Shown here: positions 1 through 7,093 of the stretch, in pieces
Layout: every line of letters starts with the position of its first letter
Position numbering within the stretch: the first letter of the stretch is position 1
Position numbers and translations under genes: made by a program
Assembly (NCBI RefSeq): GCF_023230885.1
Contig: NZ_JALNWM010000182.1
Location: forward strand, 1-7,296
Reading direction: 5' to 3'
From: Desulfocurvus sp.
Lineage (GTDB): Bacteria > Desulfobacterota > Desulfovibrionia > Desulfovibrionales > Desulfovibrionaceae
Length of the DNA: 7,296 bases
Notes under the pieces: generated by a model
The model's database searches: none
What the model was told of the DNA's origin: nothing
The model's input: the letters and a program-made list of their open reading frames with translations, nothing else

Positions 1-90
1 CAGCCACTTGAACCATTGCCCGATCATGAGCGCCGGGGGAAAGCCGAGCAAAAACCCGGTGATGATTGCCAGAAGGAGGATGGCCGCCAT
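1..90 (-). CDS. N-terminus of an unidentified membrane protein (partial)
   Basis: Reading leftward from an ATG at 90-88, thirty codons stay open to the window edge. They begin MAAILLLAIITGFLLGF and continue PPALMIGQWFKWL. Residues 2-17 form a strongly hydrophobic membrane segment, followed by a Pro-Pro break and a Trp-rich stretch. Twenty-five of the 30 codons end in G or C, matching the genuine genes here. The ATG is the first standard start in this frame: the frame is open upstream to a TGA but offers no ATG, GTG or TTG. A GGGGA about 9-10 bases upstream could serve as ribosome binding site. The look is that of a transporter or other polytopic membrane protein, but too little is present to name the family. 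It lies about 400 bp downstream of the histidine kinase in the same direction. Confidence 0.6.
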   Translation of the reverse strand, partial: MAAILLLAIITGFLLGFPPALMIGQWFKWL

Positions 91-406
91 TGAGAGCGTT
101 CCCCAGACTGGATGTAAAAACCAAAAATCATATCCCCCGCGCCGCCTCTTTCGGCTGTTTCACCAGGTGCACCACGGGGTTGCCATGTTTCTACAAAATT
201 TGCCCGTGGCCTTGGCGAACGACTGCGCTTCCCTGGAGATCTGATCACGCGTCGATGCTATGGCGGCGAAGAGCCTGTTTTTTTGCGTTGAACATCGCAG
301 GATGCGGATAGGCCGACTGCAGGGCAGGAAAGGGGATGCGAAAGTGAATCCACGCTTCTGCCCGGCCCTTGTTTTTCGATTTATAAGCAGTGGACTTAGT
401 GTATTT

Positions 407-437
407 GGCATACGCTAGCTGCCCTGGCGGGTATGCC
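407..437. repeat. Inverted repeat GGCATAC / GTATGCC
   Basis: Seven-base perfect arms (407-413 and 431-437) are separated by 17 bases. The arms are AT-containing in an otherwise GC-rich region and lie in a gene-free stretch, so a regulator-binding dyad is possible. It could instead be part of the kinase transcript's 3' end. No T-run follows on either strand. A dyad this short can occur by chance. Confidence 0.25.
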
Positions 438-468
438 CATTTATACAACGTGTGAAGCCGTCCCATCA

Positions 469-482
469 GGCCGGCACCGGCC
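469..482 (-). terminator. Small GC hairpin after the kinase gene
   Basis: GGCCGG (469-474), CA, CCGGCC (477-482) form a perfect short inverted repeat. It begins 14 bases past the kinase stop codon in the direction of transcription. With a realistic loop of four bases the stem is only 5 bp. No T-run follows on the minus strand, so this is a weak intrinsic-terminator candidate at best. Confidence 0.28.
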
Positions 483-495
483 CGGGGGCGCGGCG

Positions 496-2613
496 CTAGG
501 GCTGTAGGGGCAGGCGGATGATGAACCGAGCGCCCTGGCCCGGGTCGGAGCGGGCCTCGAAGCTGCCGCCGTGGTTGCGGGTGATGATGAAATAGGACAC
601 GGACAGTCCGAGCCCCGTGCCCTGGCCGGGGGGCTTGGTGGTGAAGAAGGGCTCGAAGATGCGTTTCTTGGCTTCGGGCGAGAGCCCGGGCCCGTTGTCG
701 GCCACTTCGATGCTCATCTGGCCCGCCTCGGCCCGGGCGCGGATGCCGATCACCGGGGCCGGGCTGGGCGGACGCATGCCCGACAGGGCGTGGGCCGCGT
801 TGCGCACGAGGTTCAGCAGCACCTGCTGGATCTGCACCCGGGAGCAGTGCAGGGGCGGCAGGTCCGCAGGCAGGTCGCGTTCCACGCGGATTTCGTGGAA
901 GCCGTGCTTGTGCTTCAGGTCGTAGTCGCTGCCAGCCAGGGTCAGGGTTTCCTCGATCACGGCGGCCAGGTCGCAGGGGGTGCGGCTGGTGCCCTCCTGG
1001 CGGCTGAAGGACAGCATGGACGAGACGATGTTCGCGGCCCGGGCGCCGGAGGCAGTGATGCCCTCGATCATCCGGTCGATGCCCCGGGCCCGGAGGTAGC
1101 GGTGCAGCGCGTCCAGGGCCAGGCCGCATTCCTGCGCCGCCTGGACGTTGGCGGGCATGCCCGGGTCGAGGCGGCGCGTGATGTTCTGCGCGCTTTGCAG
1201 GATGCCCGCCAGGGGGTTGTTGATTTCGTGGGCCATGCCCGCCGCGAGCCCGCCGAGGGAGAGCATCTTCTCCGACTGCATCATGAGCATGGCCGCCCGC
1301 CTGCGTTCGGTGACATCGGTGAACAGGGTGGCGAACTGCCCGGGGGCCGGTCTGTAGGCCACCACCTCGAAATAGCGGCCCAGGGCTCCGGAATACTGCT
1401 CGAAGCAGTCGGCCTCGCCCGTGAGGGCCACGCGGCCATAGCGTTCGATCCAGGCCGGCTCCACCGAGTCCAGCACCTCGCGCACCGTGCGCCCGGCGAT
1501 GCTTTTGTCCTCCAGGCCCGTCAGGCGCTCGAAGGCCGGGTTCACGGCCAGGAAGCGGTAGTCCCGGGGGCGGCCCTGGTCGTCGAGGATGATCTCGTGC
1601 AGGGCGAAGCCCGTCTGCATGGTCTGGAACAGGTCGCGGTAGTTCTTGCGGCTGGCGCGCAACTCGTCCTCGGCGCGCTGGCGTTCGGCCACCTCGCGGG
1701 CGAGACGGCGGTTCCACAGCAGCACCGCCCCCACGCACAGCGCCGCCGCCAGGGCCAGCCCCAGGGTCCAGTGCAGGGCCCGCCGCAGGCGCCGGGGGTC
1801 GTCGTCGACCAGGGAAATCCAGCGCAGGGCGATGGTGTCGCGCTCCTCCTGGGGGATGTCGTCCAGGGCCTTCTGCACGGCGCTGGCCAGCAGGGGCCAG
1901 TCGCTGCGCACGCCCACGGCCAGGTCCTGGCGGCTCCAGCCTGTGGGAGCGGCCACCCGCAGGTTCGTCAGCTCGTGGTTGCGTATGAGATAGCTGGCCA
2001 CGGCCAGGTTGGCGGCGCAGGCGTCGGCCTGGCCCGAGGCCACCAGCCGCAGCGCGTCCAGGGTCGAGGCCACGGGCCGGACCTCCAGGTCCGTAAGCCC
2101 CAGGATCGCCTGGAAGCTGGCGCTGCTGGCCAGGTTGCGGACCACGGCCACACTGCGGCCGCGCAGGCCGTCGATTCCGTTGACGGTGGGCGCGTTCTCG
2201 CGGGTGAGGATCACCAGCGGGTAGGACATGTAGGGGGTGCTGAACAGCAGGAAGCCCTTGCGCTCCTGGTCCACGGCCACGCAGGGCAGGATGTCGATCT
2301 CGCGGGAGCGGGCCAGCTCCAGGGCGCGGGGCAGGTCCACCCCCGGGACGGGCTCCAGGCGAACGCCCAGGCGCTGTTCCAGCAGGGCCGCATAGTCCGC
2401 GGCCATGCCCCTGAAGATGGTCTGGCCGCGCCTGGTTTCCATGTACTGGAACGGCGGCAGGCTCGTGCCCACGCCCATGCGCAGCACGGGGTGCTCCGCC
2501 AGCCAGCGGCGCTCCTCGGGGGTCAGCTCCAGGGGGGCGCCGTGGCTGGCGTGAACGCCCGGCCAGGCCAGGGCCAGGAGCAGCAGGAGCAGGATGCGGG
2601 CCGAAAGCGACAT
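496..2613 (-). CDS. Periplasmic-binding-domain, PAS-domain sensor histidine kinase
   Basis: A 705-residue membrane sensor kinase of a two-component system. Residues 5-22 form a signal peptide or membrane anchor (LLLLLLALA, possible cleavage after VHA). Residues about 29-270 resemble a family-3 amino-acid-type solute-binding domain (TPEERRWLAEHPVLRMG, then PPFQY), probably the external sensor. A membrane helix spans about 283-300. A PAS domain follows at about 325-437, ending FTDVTERR. The kinase core has its phospho-acceptor His462 in AHEINNPLAG, N-box Asn604 (NLVRNAAHAL), G1 DNGPG (639-643), FEPFFTTK (653-660) and G2 GTGLGL (665-670). All catalytic motifs look intact. The helical segment between His462 and LSFSR (534-538) is long and includes LRARGIDRMIEGI. 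No receiver domain and no response-regulator gene is in the window, so partner and target genes are unknown. The ligand cannot be read from sequence; a small solute is inferred. The start is chosen for the signal peptide, although no strong ribosome binding site precedes it. Confidence 0.93.
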   Translation of the reverse strand: MSLSARILLLLLLALAWPGVHASHGAPLELTPEERRWLAEHPVLRMGVGTSLPPFQYMETRRGQTIFRGMAADYAALLEQRLGVRLEPVPGVDLPRALELARSREIDILPCVAVDQERKGFLLFSTPYMSYPLVILTRENAPTVNGIDGLRGRSVAVVRNLASSASFQAILGLTDLEVRPVASTLDALRLVASGQADACAANLAVASYLIRNHELTNLRVAAPTGWSRQDLAVGVRSDWPLLASAVQKALDDIPQEERDTIALRWISLVDDDPRRLRRALHWTLGLALAAALCVGAVLLWNRRLAREVAERQRAEDELRASRKNYRDLFQTMQTGFALHEIILDDQGRPRDYRFLAVNPAFERLTGLEDKSIAGRTVREVLDSVEPAWIERYGRVALTGEADCFEQYSGALGRYFEVVAYRPAPGQFATLFTDVTERRRAAMLMMQSEKMLSLGGLAAGMAHEINNPLAGILQSAQNITRRLDPGMPANVQAAQECGLALDALHRYLRARGIDRMIEGITASGARAANIVSSMLSFSRQEGTSRTPCDLAAVIEETLTLAGSDYDLKHKHGFHEIRVERDLPADLPPLHCSRVQIQQVLLNLVRNAAHALSGMRPPSPAPVIGIRARAEAGQMSIEVADNGPGLSPEAKKRIFEPFFTTKPPGQGTGLGLSVSYFIITRNHGGSFEARSDPGQGARFIIRLPLQP

Positions 2614-2639
2614 GGCCGTCCGGGGTCGAAGGGTGCAGC

Positions 2640-2659
2640 CGGGCCCGCAATCGGGCCCG
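2640..2659 (-). promoter_or_regulatory. Hairpin in the kinase upstream region
   Basis: Two copies of the self-complementary octamer CGGGCCCG (2640-2647 and 2652-2659) are separated by four bases. The RNA could form an 8-bp all-GC stem with a tetraloop. It ends 26 bases upstream of the kinase ATG. It may act as part of termination of the upstream gene, as a leader structure affecting kinase translation, or as a protein-binding dyad. The structure is plain in the sequence; the role is a guess. Confidence 0.35.
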
Positions 2660-2694
2660 CGCGCATGCTACCCCATTTCGCCGCCCTTCGTCGA

Positions 2695-2714
2695 GGGCCG
2701 CGAAGGCGCGGCCC
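2695..2714 (-). terminator. Hairpin directly after the EF-hand gene
   Basis: GGGCCGCG (2695-2702), AAGG loop, CGCGGCCC (2707-2714) form a perfect 8-bp GC stem with a 4-base loop. It begins 5 bases past the stop codon of the EF-hand gene in its direction of transcription. There is no U-tract afterwards, so it departs from the textbook intrinsic terminator. Its placement immediately after a stop codon still makes a role in ending or stabilising that transcript likely. Confidence 0.5.
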
Positions 2715-2719
2715 GTGGC

Positions 2720-3319
2720 CTACAGCAGTCCGGCCAGCCCCAGGCGCATGTCGCCCTCGGCCAGGTTGACCATGAACGTCCCGTCGAAGCCCGACTGCCC
2801 CGAGTTCTGCAGGTAGGCGTCCAGGCCCTTGCGCAGGGACATGTAGCGCCCGTTGGCCTGCACCTTGCTGATCAGCCCGGCCTGCTCGGTGATCTTGGCG
2901 AAGGCTTCCTTGAGCTGGGCGTCGTTGTTGATGGCCGCCTCGATGGCCTCCTTGTCGGGGTGCGCGCCGTTCACGCGCACGTCGCCGTTTTCGTCGGCCT
3001 TCAGGGTGAACGCCTCGGCCACATCGACCCCGGCGGCCTGGAGCCGCTGCTCCAGCGACTCCATGAACCCGGTCTTGAGCAGCTCCAGGTCGGCGCTCAT
3101 GGTGTCCACCACGTTCAGGTTCGGGTAATCGCGGGTCAGCTGCGAGAGCTTGACCCCCATCTCGGTCAGGGTGATGCCGTCCAGCGTGTCGGGCTTGCCG
3201 TCGCCGTCGCGGTCCACGCGCTGGGCCTTCTTGGATTCGGGATCCACACCGTCCTCTTCCAGCGAGCGGAAGCTGACCGTGCCAAGGACGCCGTTGTGCG
3301 AAACGCCATAGATGCTCAT
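2720..3319 (-). CDS. EF-hand-type calcium-loop protein of unknown function
   Basis: A 199-residue protein with no signal peptide, no membrane segment and no cysteine, so probably soluble and cytoplasmic, unless exported by a route without a cleaved signal. Residues 36-47 (DRDGDGKPDTLD) form a canonical DxDxDG calcium loop with acidic residues at loop positions 1, 3, 5, 9 and 12. It is followed by the helix-like GITLTEMGVKL. A second, degenerate loop is possible at 109-120 (DENGDVRVNG...), lacking Gly at position 6 and an acid at position 12. The rest is mostly charged, helix-prone sequence. EF-hand proteins usually bind Ca2+ as sensors or buffers; binding here is inferred. The ATG is supported by AGGAGG four bases upstream, and a sigma-54 promoter candidate lies about 60 bases upstream. 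I do not recognise a named family, and a structural or surface-appendage role cannot be excluded. Confidence 0.85.
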   Translation of the reverse strand: MSIYGVSHNGVLGTVSFRSLEEDGVDPESKKAQRVDRDGDGKPDTLDGITLTEMGVKLSQLTRDYPNLNVVDTMSADLELLKTGFMESLEQRLQAAGVDVAEAFTLKADENGDVRVNGAHPDKEAIEAAINNDAQLKEAFAKITEQAGLISKVQANGRYMSLRKGLDAYLQNSGQSGFDGTFMVNLAEGDMRLGLAGLL

Positions 3320-3323
3320 GGAT

Positions 3324-3329
3324 CCTCCT
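3324..3329 (-). promoter_or_regulatory. Ribosome binding site of the EF-hand gene
   Basis: The minus strand reads AGGAGG, then ATCC, then the ATG at 3319. It is a full anti-16S match with a slightly short 4-base spacing, and it fixes the start of the EF-hand gene. Confidence 0.75.
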
Positions 3330-3378
3330 GGTGGCCGATGGGCAAAATCTTCCGGCAGGGGCCGGACGGCCCGGGAGG

Positions 3379-3394
3379 AGCAAGGATCGTGCCC
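3379..3394 (-). promoter_or_regulatory. Sigma-54 (RpoN) promoter for the EF-hand gene
   Basis: On the minus strand the sequence reads GGGCACG-ATCC-TTGCT. This matches the established sigma-54 consensus TGGCACG-N4-TTGCW at every defined position except the first base. The invariant GG (3393-3392) and GC (3381-3380) are exactly 12 bases apart, as required for the -24/-12 elements. The predicted transcription start is near 3368, giving a leader of about 49 bases before the EF-hand ATG. Such promoters need an ATP-driven enhancer-binding protein. Its binding site would probably lie in the 3' part of the ABC ATPase gene, and I could not identify one. Confidence 0.65.
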
Positions 3395-3408
3395 GGCGCG
3401 GCGCCGGG
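3392..3408 (-). repeat. GC palindrome between the ABC ATPase and EF-hand genes
   Basis: CCCGGCGC and GCGCCGGG flank a single central base, giving a perfect 17-base dyad. As RNA it would fold into a 7-bp stem with a 3-base loop. It lies about 74 bases past the ATPase stop and its leftmost bases are the -24 element of the sigma-54 promoter. It could help end the ATPase transcript or influence promoter access. No T-run follows. Confidence 0.35.
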
Positions 3409-3481
3409 GTGCGGCGGGAGGGGCCGGATGGCGGCGGGTCGCAGGCCCGCAGGGCGCGGAGCACGCGGGCCGGGGGCCGGT

Positions 3482-4444
3482 TCAGGCGTGCAGCCAGCAG
3501 CGCACGCCGCGGCCCGGGGCCGGGGCCAGCATGGGCGGGGCTTCTTCGCGGCAGCGGGGCATGGCCCGTGCGCAGCGCGGGTGGAAGCGGCAGCCCCGGG
3601 GCAGCTCCGTGAGCCCCGGAACCACGCCGGGGATGGGCTCCAGCTCGCGCCCGCGCCGCCCGGGCCCGGGCAGGGAGCGCAGCAGCCCCAGGGTATACGG
3701 GTGCAGCGGCTCGCGGAACAGCTCGGGCACCGGGGCCTCCTCCACCACCTGCCCCGCATACATGACCGCCACTCGCGAACAGGTCTGGGCCACGATGCCC
3801 AGGTCGTGGGTGATGAGCAGCACCGCCGCGTTCCGGCTCCGGCCCAGGTCCATCATCAGGTCCAGGATCTGGGCCTGGATGGTCACGTCCAGGGCCGTGG
3901 TCGGCTCGTCGGCCAGCACCAGCTCGGGGTCGCAGGCCAGGGCCATGGCGATGACCACCCGCTGGCGCATGCCGCCGCTCAGTTCGTGGGGGTAGGCCTG
4001 GGCGCGTTCCCCGGGGCCGGGAATGCCCACCAGGCGCAGCATCTCCACCGCCGCCTCGCGGGCCTCCTTCGCGCGCAGGCCCCGGTGCAGGCGCACGGCC
4101 TCGGCGATCTGTTCGCCCACCCGGAGCACCGGGTTCAGGGAGGTCATGGGTTCCTGGAAGATCATGGAGATGCGGTTGCCGCGGATGGAGCGCATGGCCG
4201 CCTCGGGCAGGGCCAGGAGGTCCGTGCCGTCGAAGAGCACGCGCCCCCCGGTGATGCGCCCGGCGGGCGCGGGCACCAGCCGCAGCACCGACAGGGCCAG
4301 CATGGTTTTGCCGCAGCCCGACTCGCCGACCACGGCCACGGTCTGCCCGCGGCCCACGTCCAGGGACAGCCCGTCCACGGCGCGGGCGGGGCCCCGGTCC
4401 GTGAGGAACGTCGTTTCCAGGTCGCGGATGCAGAGCAGGTCCAT
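3482..4444 (-). CDS. Oligopeptide/dipeptide-type ABC transporter ATP-binding protein (OppD/DppD family)
   Basis: A 320-residue cytoplasmic ATPase of the peptide/nickel importer family, normally paired with a second ATPase (OppF/DppF), two permeases and a binding protein. Visible motifs are Walker A GESGCGKT (40-47), Q-loop Gln97 in FQEPMTSLNP, signature LSGGMRQR (155-162), Walker B LVLADEP ending at Glu180-Pro181, and the H-loop ITHD (His213). The C-terminal oligopeptide/dipeptide domain carries the family hallmarks HPYTLGLL (248-255) and a cysteine set at 285, 291, 298 and 316 (CRFHPRC...C...C). Related DppD proteins can hold an iron-sulfur cluster at such cysteines, so one is possible here. 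Length and motifs are complete. A GAGG five bases before the ATG supports the start. Downstream on the same strand comes the EF-hand gene, not a transporter gene, and the upstream neighbour runs the opposite way. Partner subunits must therefore be encoded elsewhere. The substrate is unknown; peptide or metal chelate are options. Confidence 0.93.
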   Translation of the reverse strand: MDLLCIRDLETTFLTDRGPARAVDGLSLDVGRGQTVAVVGESGCGKTMLALSVLRLVPAPAGRITGGRVLFDGTDLLALPEAAMRSIRGNRISMIFQEPMTSLNPVLRVGEQIAEAVRLHRGLRAKEAREAAVEMLRLVGIPGPGERAQAYPHELSGGMRQRVVIAMALACDPELVLADEPTTALDVTIQAQILDLMMDLGRSRNAAVLLITHDLGIVAQTCSRVAVMYAGQVVEEAPVPELFREPLHPYTLGLLRSLPGPGRRGRELEPIPGVVPGLTELPRGCRFHPRCARAMPRCREEAPPMLAPAPGRGVRCWLHA

Positions 4445-4446
4445 GG

Positions 4447-4475
4447 TTGCCTCGCTGGGGGGAAGCGGTCATACT
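4447..4475 (+). promoter_or_regulatory. Candidate sigma-70-type promoter for the DUF3795-trmFO cluster
   Basis: TTGCCT (4447-4452) and CATACT (4470-4475) are separated by exactly 17 bases. Each hexamer matches the housekeeping consensus at 4 of 6 positions. Initiation would fall near 4482, about 30 bases before the DUF3795 start codon. The -35 element overlaps the ribosome binding site of the divergent ABC gene. Confidence 0.45.
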
Positions 4476-4491
4476 TGGGCGGGTCGCCCGC

Positions 4492-4521
4492 ATAGTGAAC
4501 GGGAGGCCGAGGCAATGTCAA
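4492..4521 (-). promoter_or_regulatory. Candidate sigma-70-type promoter for the ABC ATPase gene
   Basis: On the minus strand a perfect TTGACA (4521-4516) is followed 18 bases later by CACTAT (4497-4492), which matches the -10 consensus at 3 of 6 positions. Initiation would be near 4485, giving a leader of about 40 bases. The -35 box overlaps the first start codon of the DUF3795 gene on the other strand. The strong -35 favours a real promoter; the -10 is poor. Confidence 0.4.
4501..4512 (+). promoter_or_regulatory. Ribosome binding sites before the DUF3795 gene
   Basis: GGGAGG (4501-4506) lies 8 bases before the ATG at 4515. A second GAGG (4509-4512) lies 8 bases before the in-frame ATG at 4521. 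Either start is possible, and they differ by only two residues (MSMSERN or MSERN). Confidence 0.55.
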
Positions 4522-4984
4522 TGAGCGAACGGAACCCGGGCCCCGGCGCGCCGGACCCCCTGGACGACATGGCCCCTTGCGGGCTCGACTGCGGGCGCTG
4601 CCTGTCCAACCCCGGCAGCGCCATAGCGCGGCTGGCGCGCGAGTTGCGCGCCGAGCTGGGCGGCTTCGCGGCCCTGGCCGAGCGCTTCGCGGGCATGGAC
4701 CCCGCTTTTGGCGCCTACGGCGGGTTCGAGCGCCTGCTGGACCGCCTGGGCGGCGGGCAGTGCACCGGCTGCCGCAGCGGGCGCTGCCTGCTGTCGTCGT
4801 GCGGGGTCAAGGACTGCGCGGCGGCCCGCGGGGTGCGCTGGTGCTTCCAGTGCCCGGAGTTCCCCTGCCGCCGGACCAACCTGCCGCCCGCGCTGCACGA
4901 GCGCTGGCGCGCCAACAACCAGCGCATGGCCGCCCGGGGGCCCGAGGCCTTTTTCGCCGCCATGCGCAAGCAACCGAGGTACTA

Positions 4985-4985
<1 letters not shown>
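4515..4985 (+). CDS. Cysteine-rich DUF3795 family protein
   Basis: A 156-residue soluble protein with eleven cysteines arranged as in DUF3795. They are C22GLDCGRC29 near the N-terminus, CTGC at 83-86, single cysteines at 91, 96 and 101, and the C-terminal CFQCPEFPC at 110-118. The pattern suggests binding of zinc or an iron-sulfur cluster; the molecular function of the family is not established. It has no signal peptide or membrane segment. It heads the plus-strand cluster, and its TAG stop shares its final G with the GTG start of trmFO, so translation of the two is probably linked. The start at 4515 is preferred for its stronger ribosome binding site; 4521 is the alternative. The cysteine signature makes the family call firm, while any role in tRNA modification is only inferred from position. 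Confidence 0.88.
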
Positions 4986-6321
<1,336 letters not shown>

Positions 6322-6325
<4 letters not shown>

Positions 6326-6804
6326 CCGCCCCCTCTGCCCCGGGCCACTGGCTGGTGAAGACCGAGCCCGGCTGCTTTTCCATCGACGACCTGGCCGCCG
6401 CCCCCGGCCGGACCACCCCCTGGGACGGGGTGCGCAACTTCCAGGCCCGCAACTTCATGCGCGACGCCATGCGCCCCGGCGACCCCGTGCTCTTCTATCA
6501 CAGCGTCACCAGCCCCGGCGTCGTCGGGCTGGCGGAGGTCGCCAGCCGGGCCTATCCCGACCACACCGCCCTGGACCCCGAAGGCGGACACTTCGATCCG
6601 CGCCATTCCCAGGAGCGCCCACTATGGTATATGGTGGACATACGGCTGGTGGAGAAGTTCGCCGCGCCGCTGCCCCTGGCGCTTCTGCGCGGCGTGCCCG
6701 CCCTGGCCGCGATGGAGCTGTTGCGCAAGGGCAGCCGCCTGTCCGTGCAGCCCGTGCGTCCCGAGGAGTTCCAGGCCGTCATGGCCCTGGCCCGTCGGCG
6801 CTAG
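6322..6804 (+). CDS. EVE domain-containing protein
   Basis: A 160-residue single-domain protein of the EVE fold, related to the YTH and PUA nucleic-acid-binding folds and to eukaryotic THYN1. The family pattern is clear: WLVKTEPGCFSIDDL (10-24), WDGVRNFQARNFMRD (34-48), a central GDPVLFYHS (53-61), GVVGLAEV (66-73) and AYPD (77-80). It ends with RPLWYMVDI (99-107) and the C-terminal MELLRKGSRLSVQPV (131-145). EVE domains are thought to recognise modified bases in DNA or RNA; the ligand of this one is unknown. The ATG overlaps the trmFO stop in an ATGA arrangement, with a strong GAGGAGG seven bases upstream. Co-expression with a tRNA-modifying enzyme hints at an RNA-related role, which is inference. 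Confidence 0.92.
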
Positions 6805-6817
6805 GCCGGCCCGGCCT
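6803..6817 (+). repeat. Short dyad at the EVE stop codon
   Basis: AGGCCGG and CCGGCCT flank one central base, giving a perfect 15-base dyad that includes the last two bases of the EVE stop codon. As RNA the stem would be about 6 bp with a 3-base loop. There is no T-run. It could slow or partly end transcription ahead of slyX, or simply space the two genes. Confidence 0.3.
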
Positions 6818-6825
6818 CCAACCCA

Positions 6826-6832
6826 AAGGAGG
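6826..6832 (+). promoter_or_regulatory. Strong ribosome binding site of slyX
   Basis: AAGGAGG lies five bases before the slyX ATG and is the best ribosome binding site in the window. It suggests slyX is translated well on its own, unlike the overlapping genes upstream. Confidence 0.8.
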
Positions 6833-6837
6833 AGACT

Positions 6838-7044
6838 ATGGAAGACCGTATCATTCGTCTGGAAGAAACCGTCGCCCTCCAGGAAAAGACCATCGAGGAC
6901 CTCTCCGACGTGCTTGCCGCGCAACAAAAGCAGCTCGATGCCGTGGAGCGCCTGCTCCAGGCCGTTGCCACGCGCCTGCAAACCGCGTTCACCGTAGGCG
7001 CCACCACCGCCGCCCCGCCCGACGAGGCGCCGCCGCACTACTAG
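6838..7044 (+). CDS. slyX: SlyX family protein
   Basis: A 68-residue protein matching SlyX, a small cytoplasmic coiled-coil family of unknown function first named in Escherichia coli next to slyD. Residues 2-50 form a regular heptad pattern (RIIRLEETVALQEKTIEDL and onward). A proline-rich tail then ends in PPHY, the characteristic SlyX C-terminus. Length agrees with the family. It follows the EVE gene by 33 bases in the same direction and is probably the last gene of the cluster, although it has its own strong ribosome binding site. No slyD or other FKBP-type isomerase gene is beside it here, so the classical neighbour is missing. Its partner in the cell is unknown, and self-association through the coiled coil is likely. 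Confidence 0.92.
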   Translation: MEDRIIRLEETVALQEKTIEDLSDVLAAQQKQLDAVERLLQAVATRLQTAFTVGATTAAPPDEAPPHY

Positions 7045-7093
7045 GATGCGCGCGGGGCTGGCGGGGCGGCATGCAGGCCCCGGCTGTTGTCCG

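Larger units (their letters stand above)
91..495. other. Gene-free stretch, less GC-rich than its surroundings
   Basis: About 405 bases between the kinase stop codon and the start of the partial membrane gene. It is visibly richer in A and T than the flanking genes, especially around 110-135, 185-205 and 368-450, as expected for a control region. A minus-strand reading frame at 160-411 shows no recognisable protein character. TATAAA-like hexamers occur on the minus strand near 380-385 and 440-445, but I found no matching -35 element at proper spacing. Small dyads at 407-437 and 469-482 are listed separately. The promoter of the 1-90 gene presumably lies here, but I cannot place it. Confidence 0.6.

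Noticed and set aside
160..411. 83-codon minus-strand frame in the gap after the kinase
   Set aside because: It has no good ribosome binding site, no family resemblance, and none of the strong G/C bias at third positions seen in the real genes.
407..420. Plus-strand TGGCA resembling a sigma-54 -24 element
   Set aside because: The GG and GC pairs are 11 rather than 12 bases apart, the -12 element does not match, and no plus-strand gene follows.
245..2650. 801-codon minus-strand open frame overlapping the kinase
   Set aside because: It is a shifted frame of the kinase gene. The translation is dominated by Pro, Gly, Arg and Ala with no domain pattern, as expected for an off-frame reading of GC-rich coding DNA.
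571..2769. 732-codon plus-strand open frame antisense to the kinase
   Set aside because: Long antisense frames are common opposite GC-rich genes. The protein is low-complexity Gly/Ala/Gln/His-rich without recognisable motifs, while the minus strand encodes a clear kinase.
4477..4491. Short GGGCG/CGCCC hairpin in the divergent region
   Set aside because: The stem is only 5 bp with a 3-base loop in very GC-rich DNA, which is likely to be chance.
2523..4493. Long minus-strand frame spanning the EF-hand and ABC genes
   Set aside because: It runs through two well-supported genes and an intergenic region in the wrong frame, with arginine/proline/glycine-rich composition.
4162..4521. 119-codon minus-strand frame starting upstream of the ABC ATPase
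   Set aside because: It is out of frame with the ATPase, which has all its motifs from the ATG at 4444. It cannot be an N-terminal extension without a frameshift.
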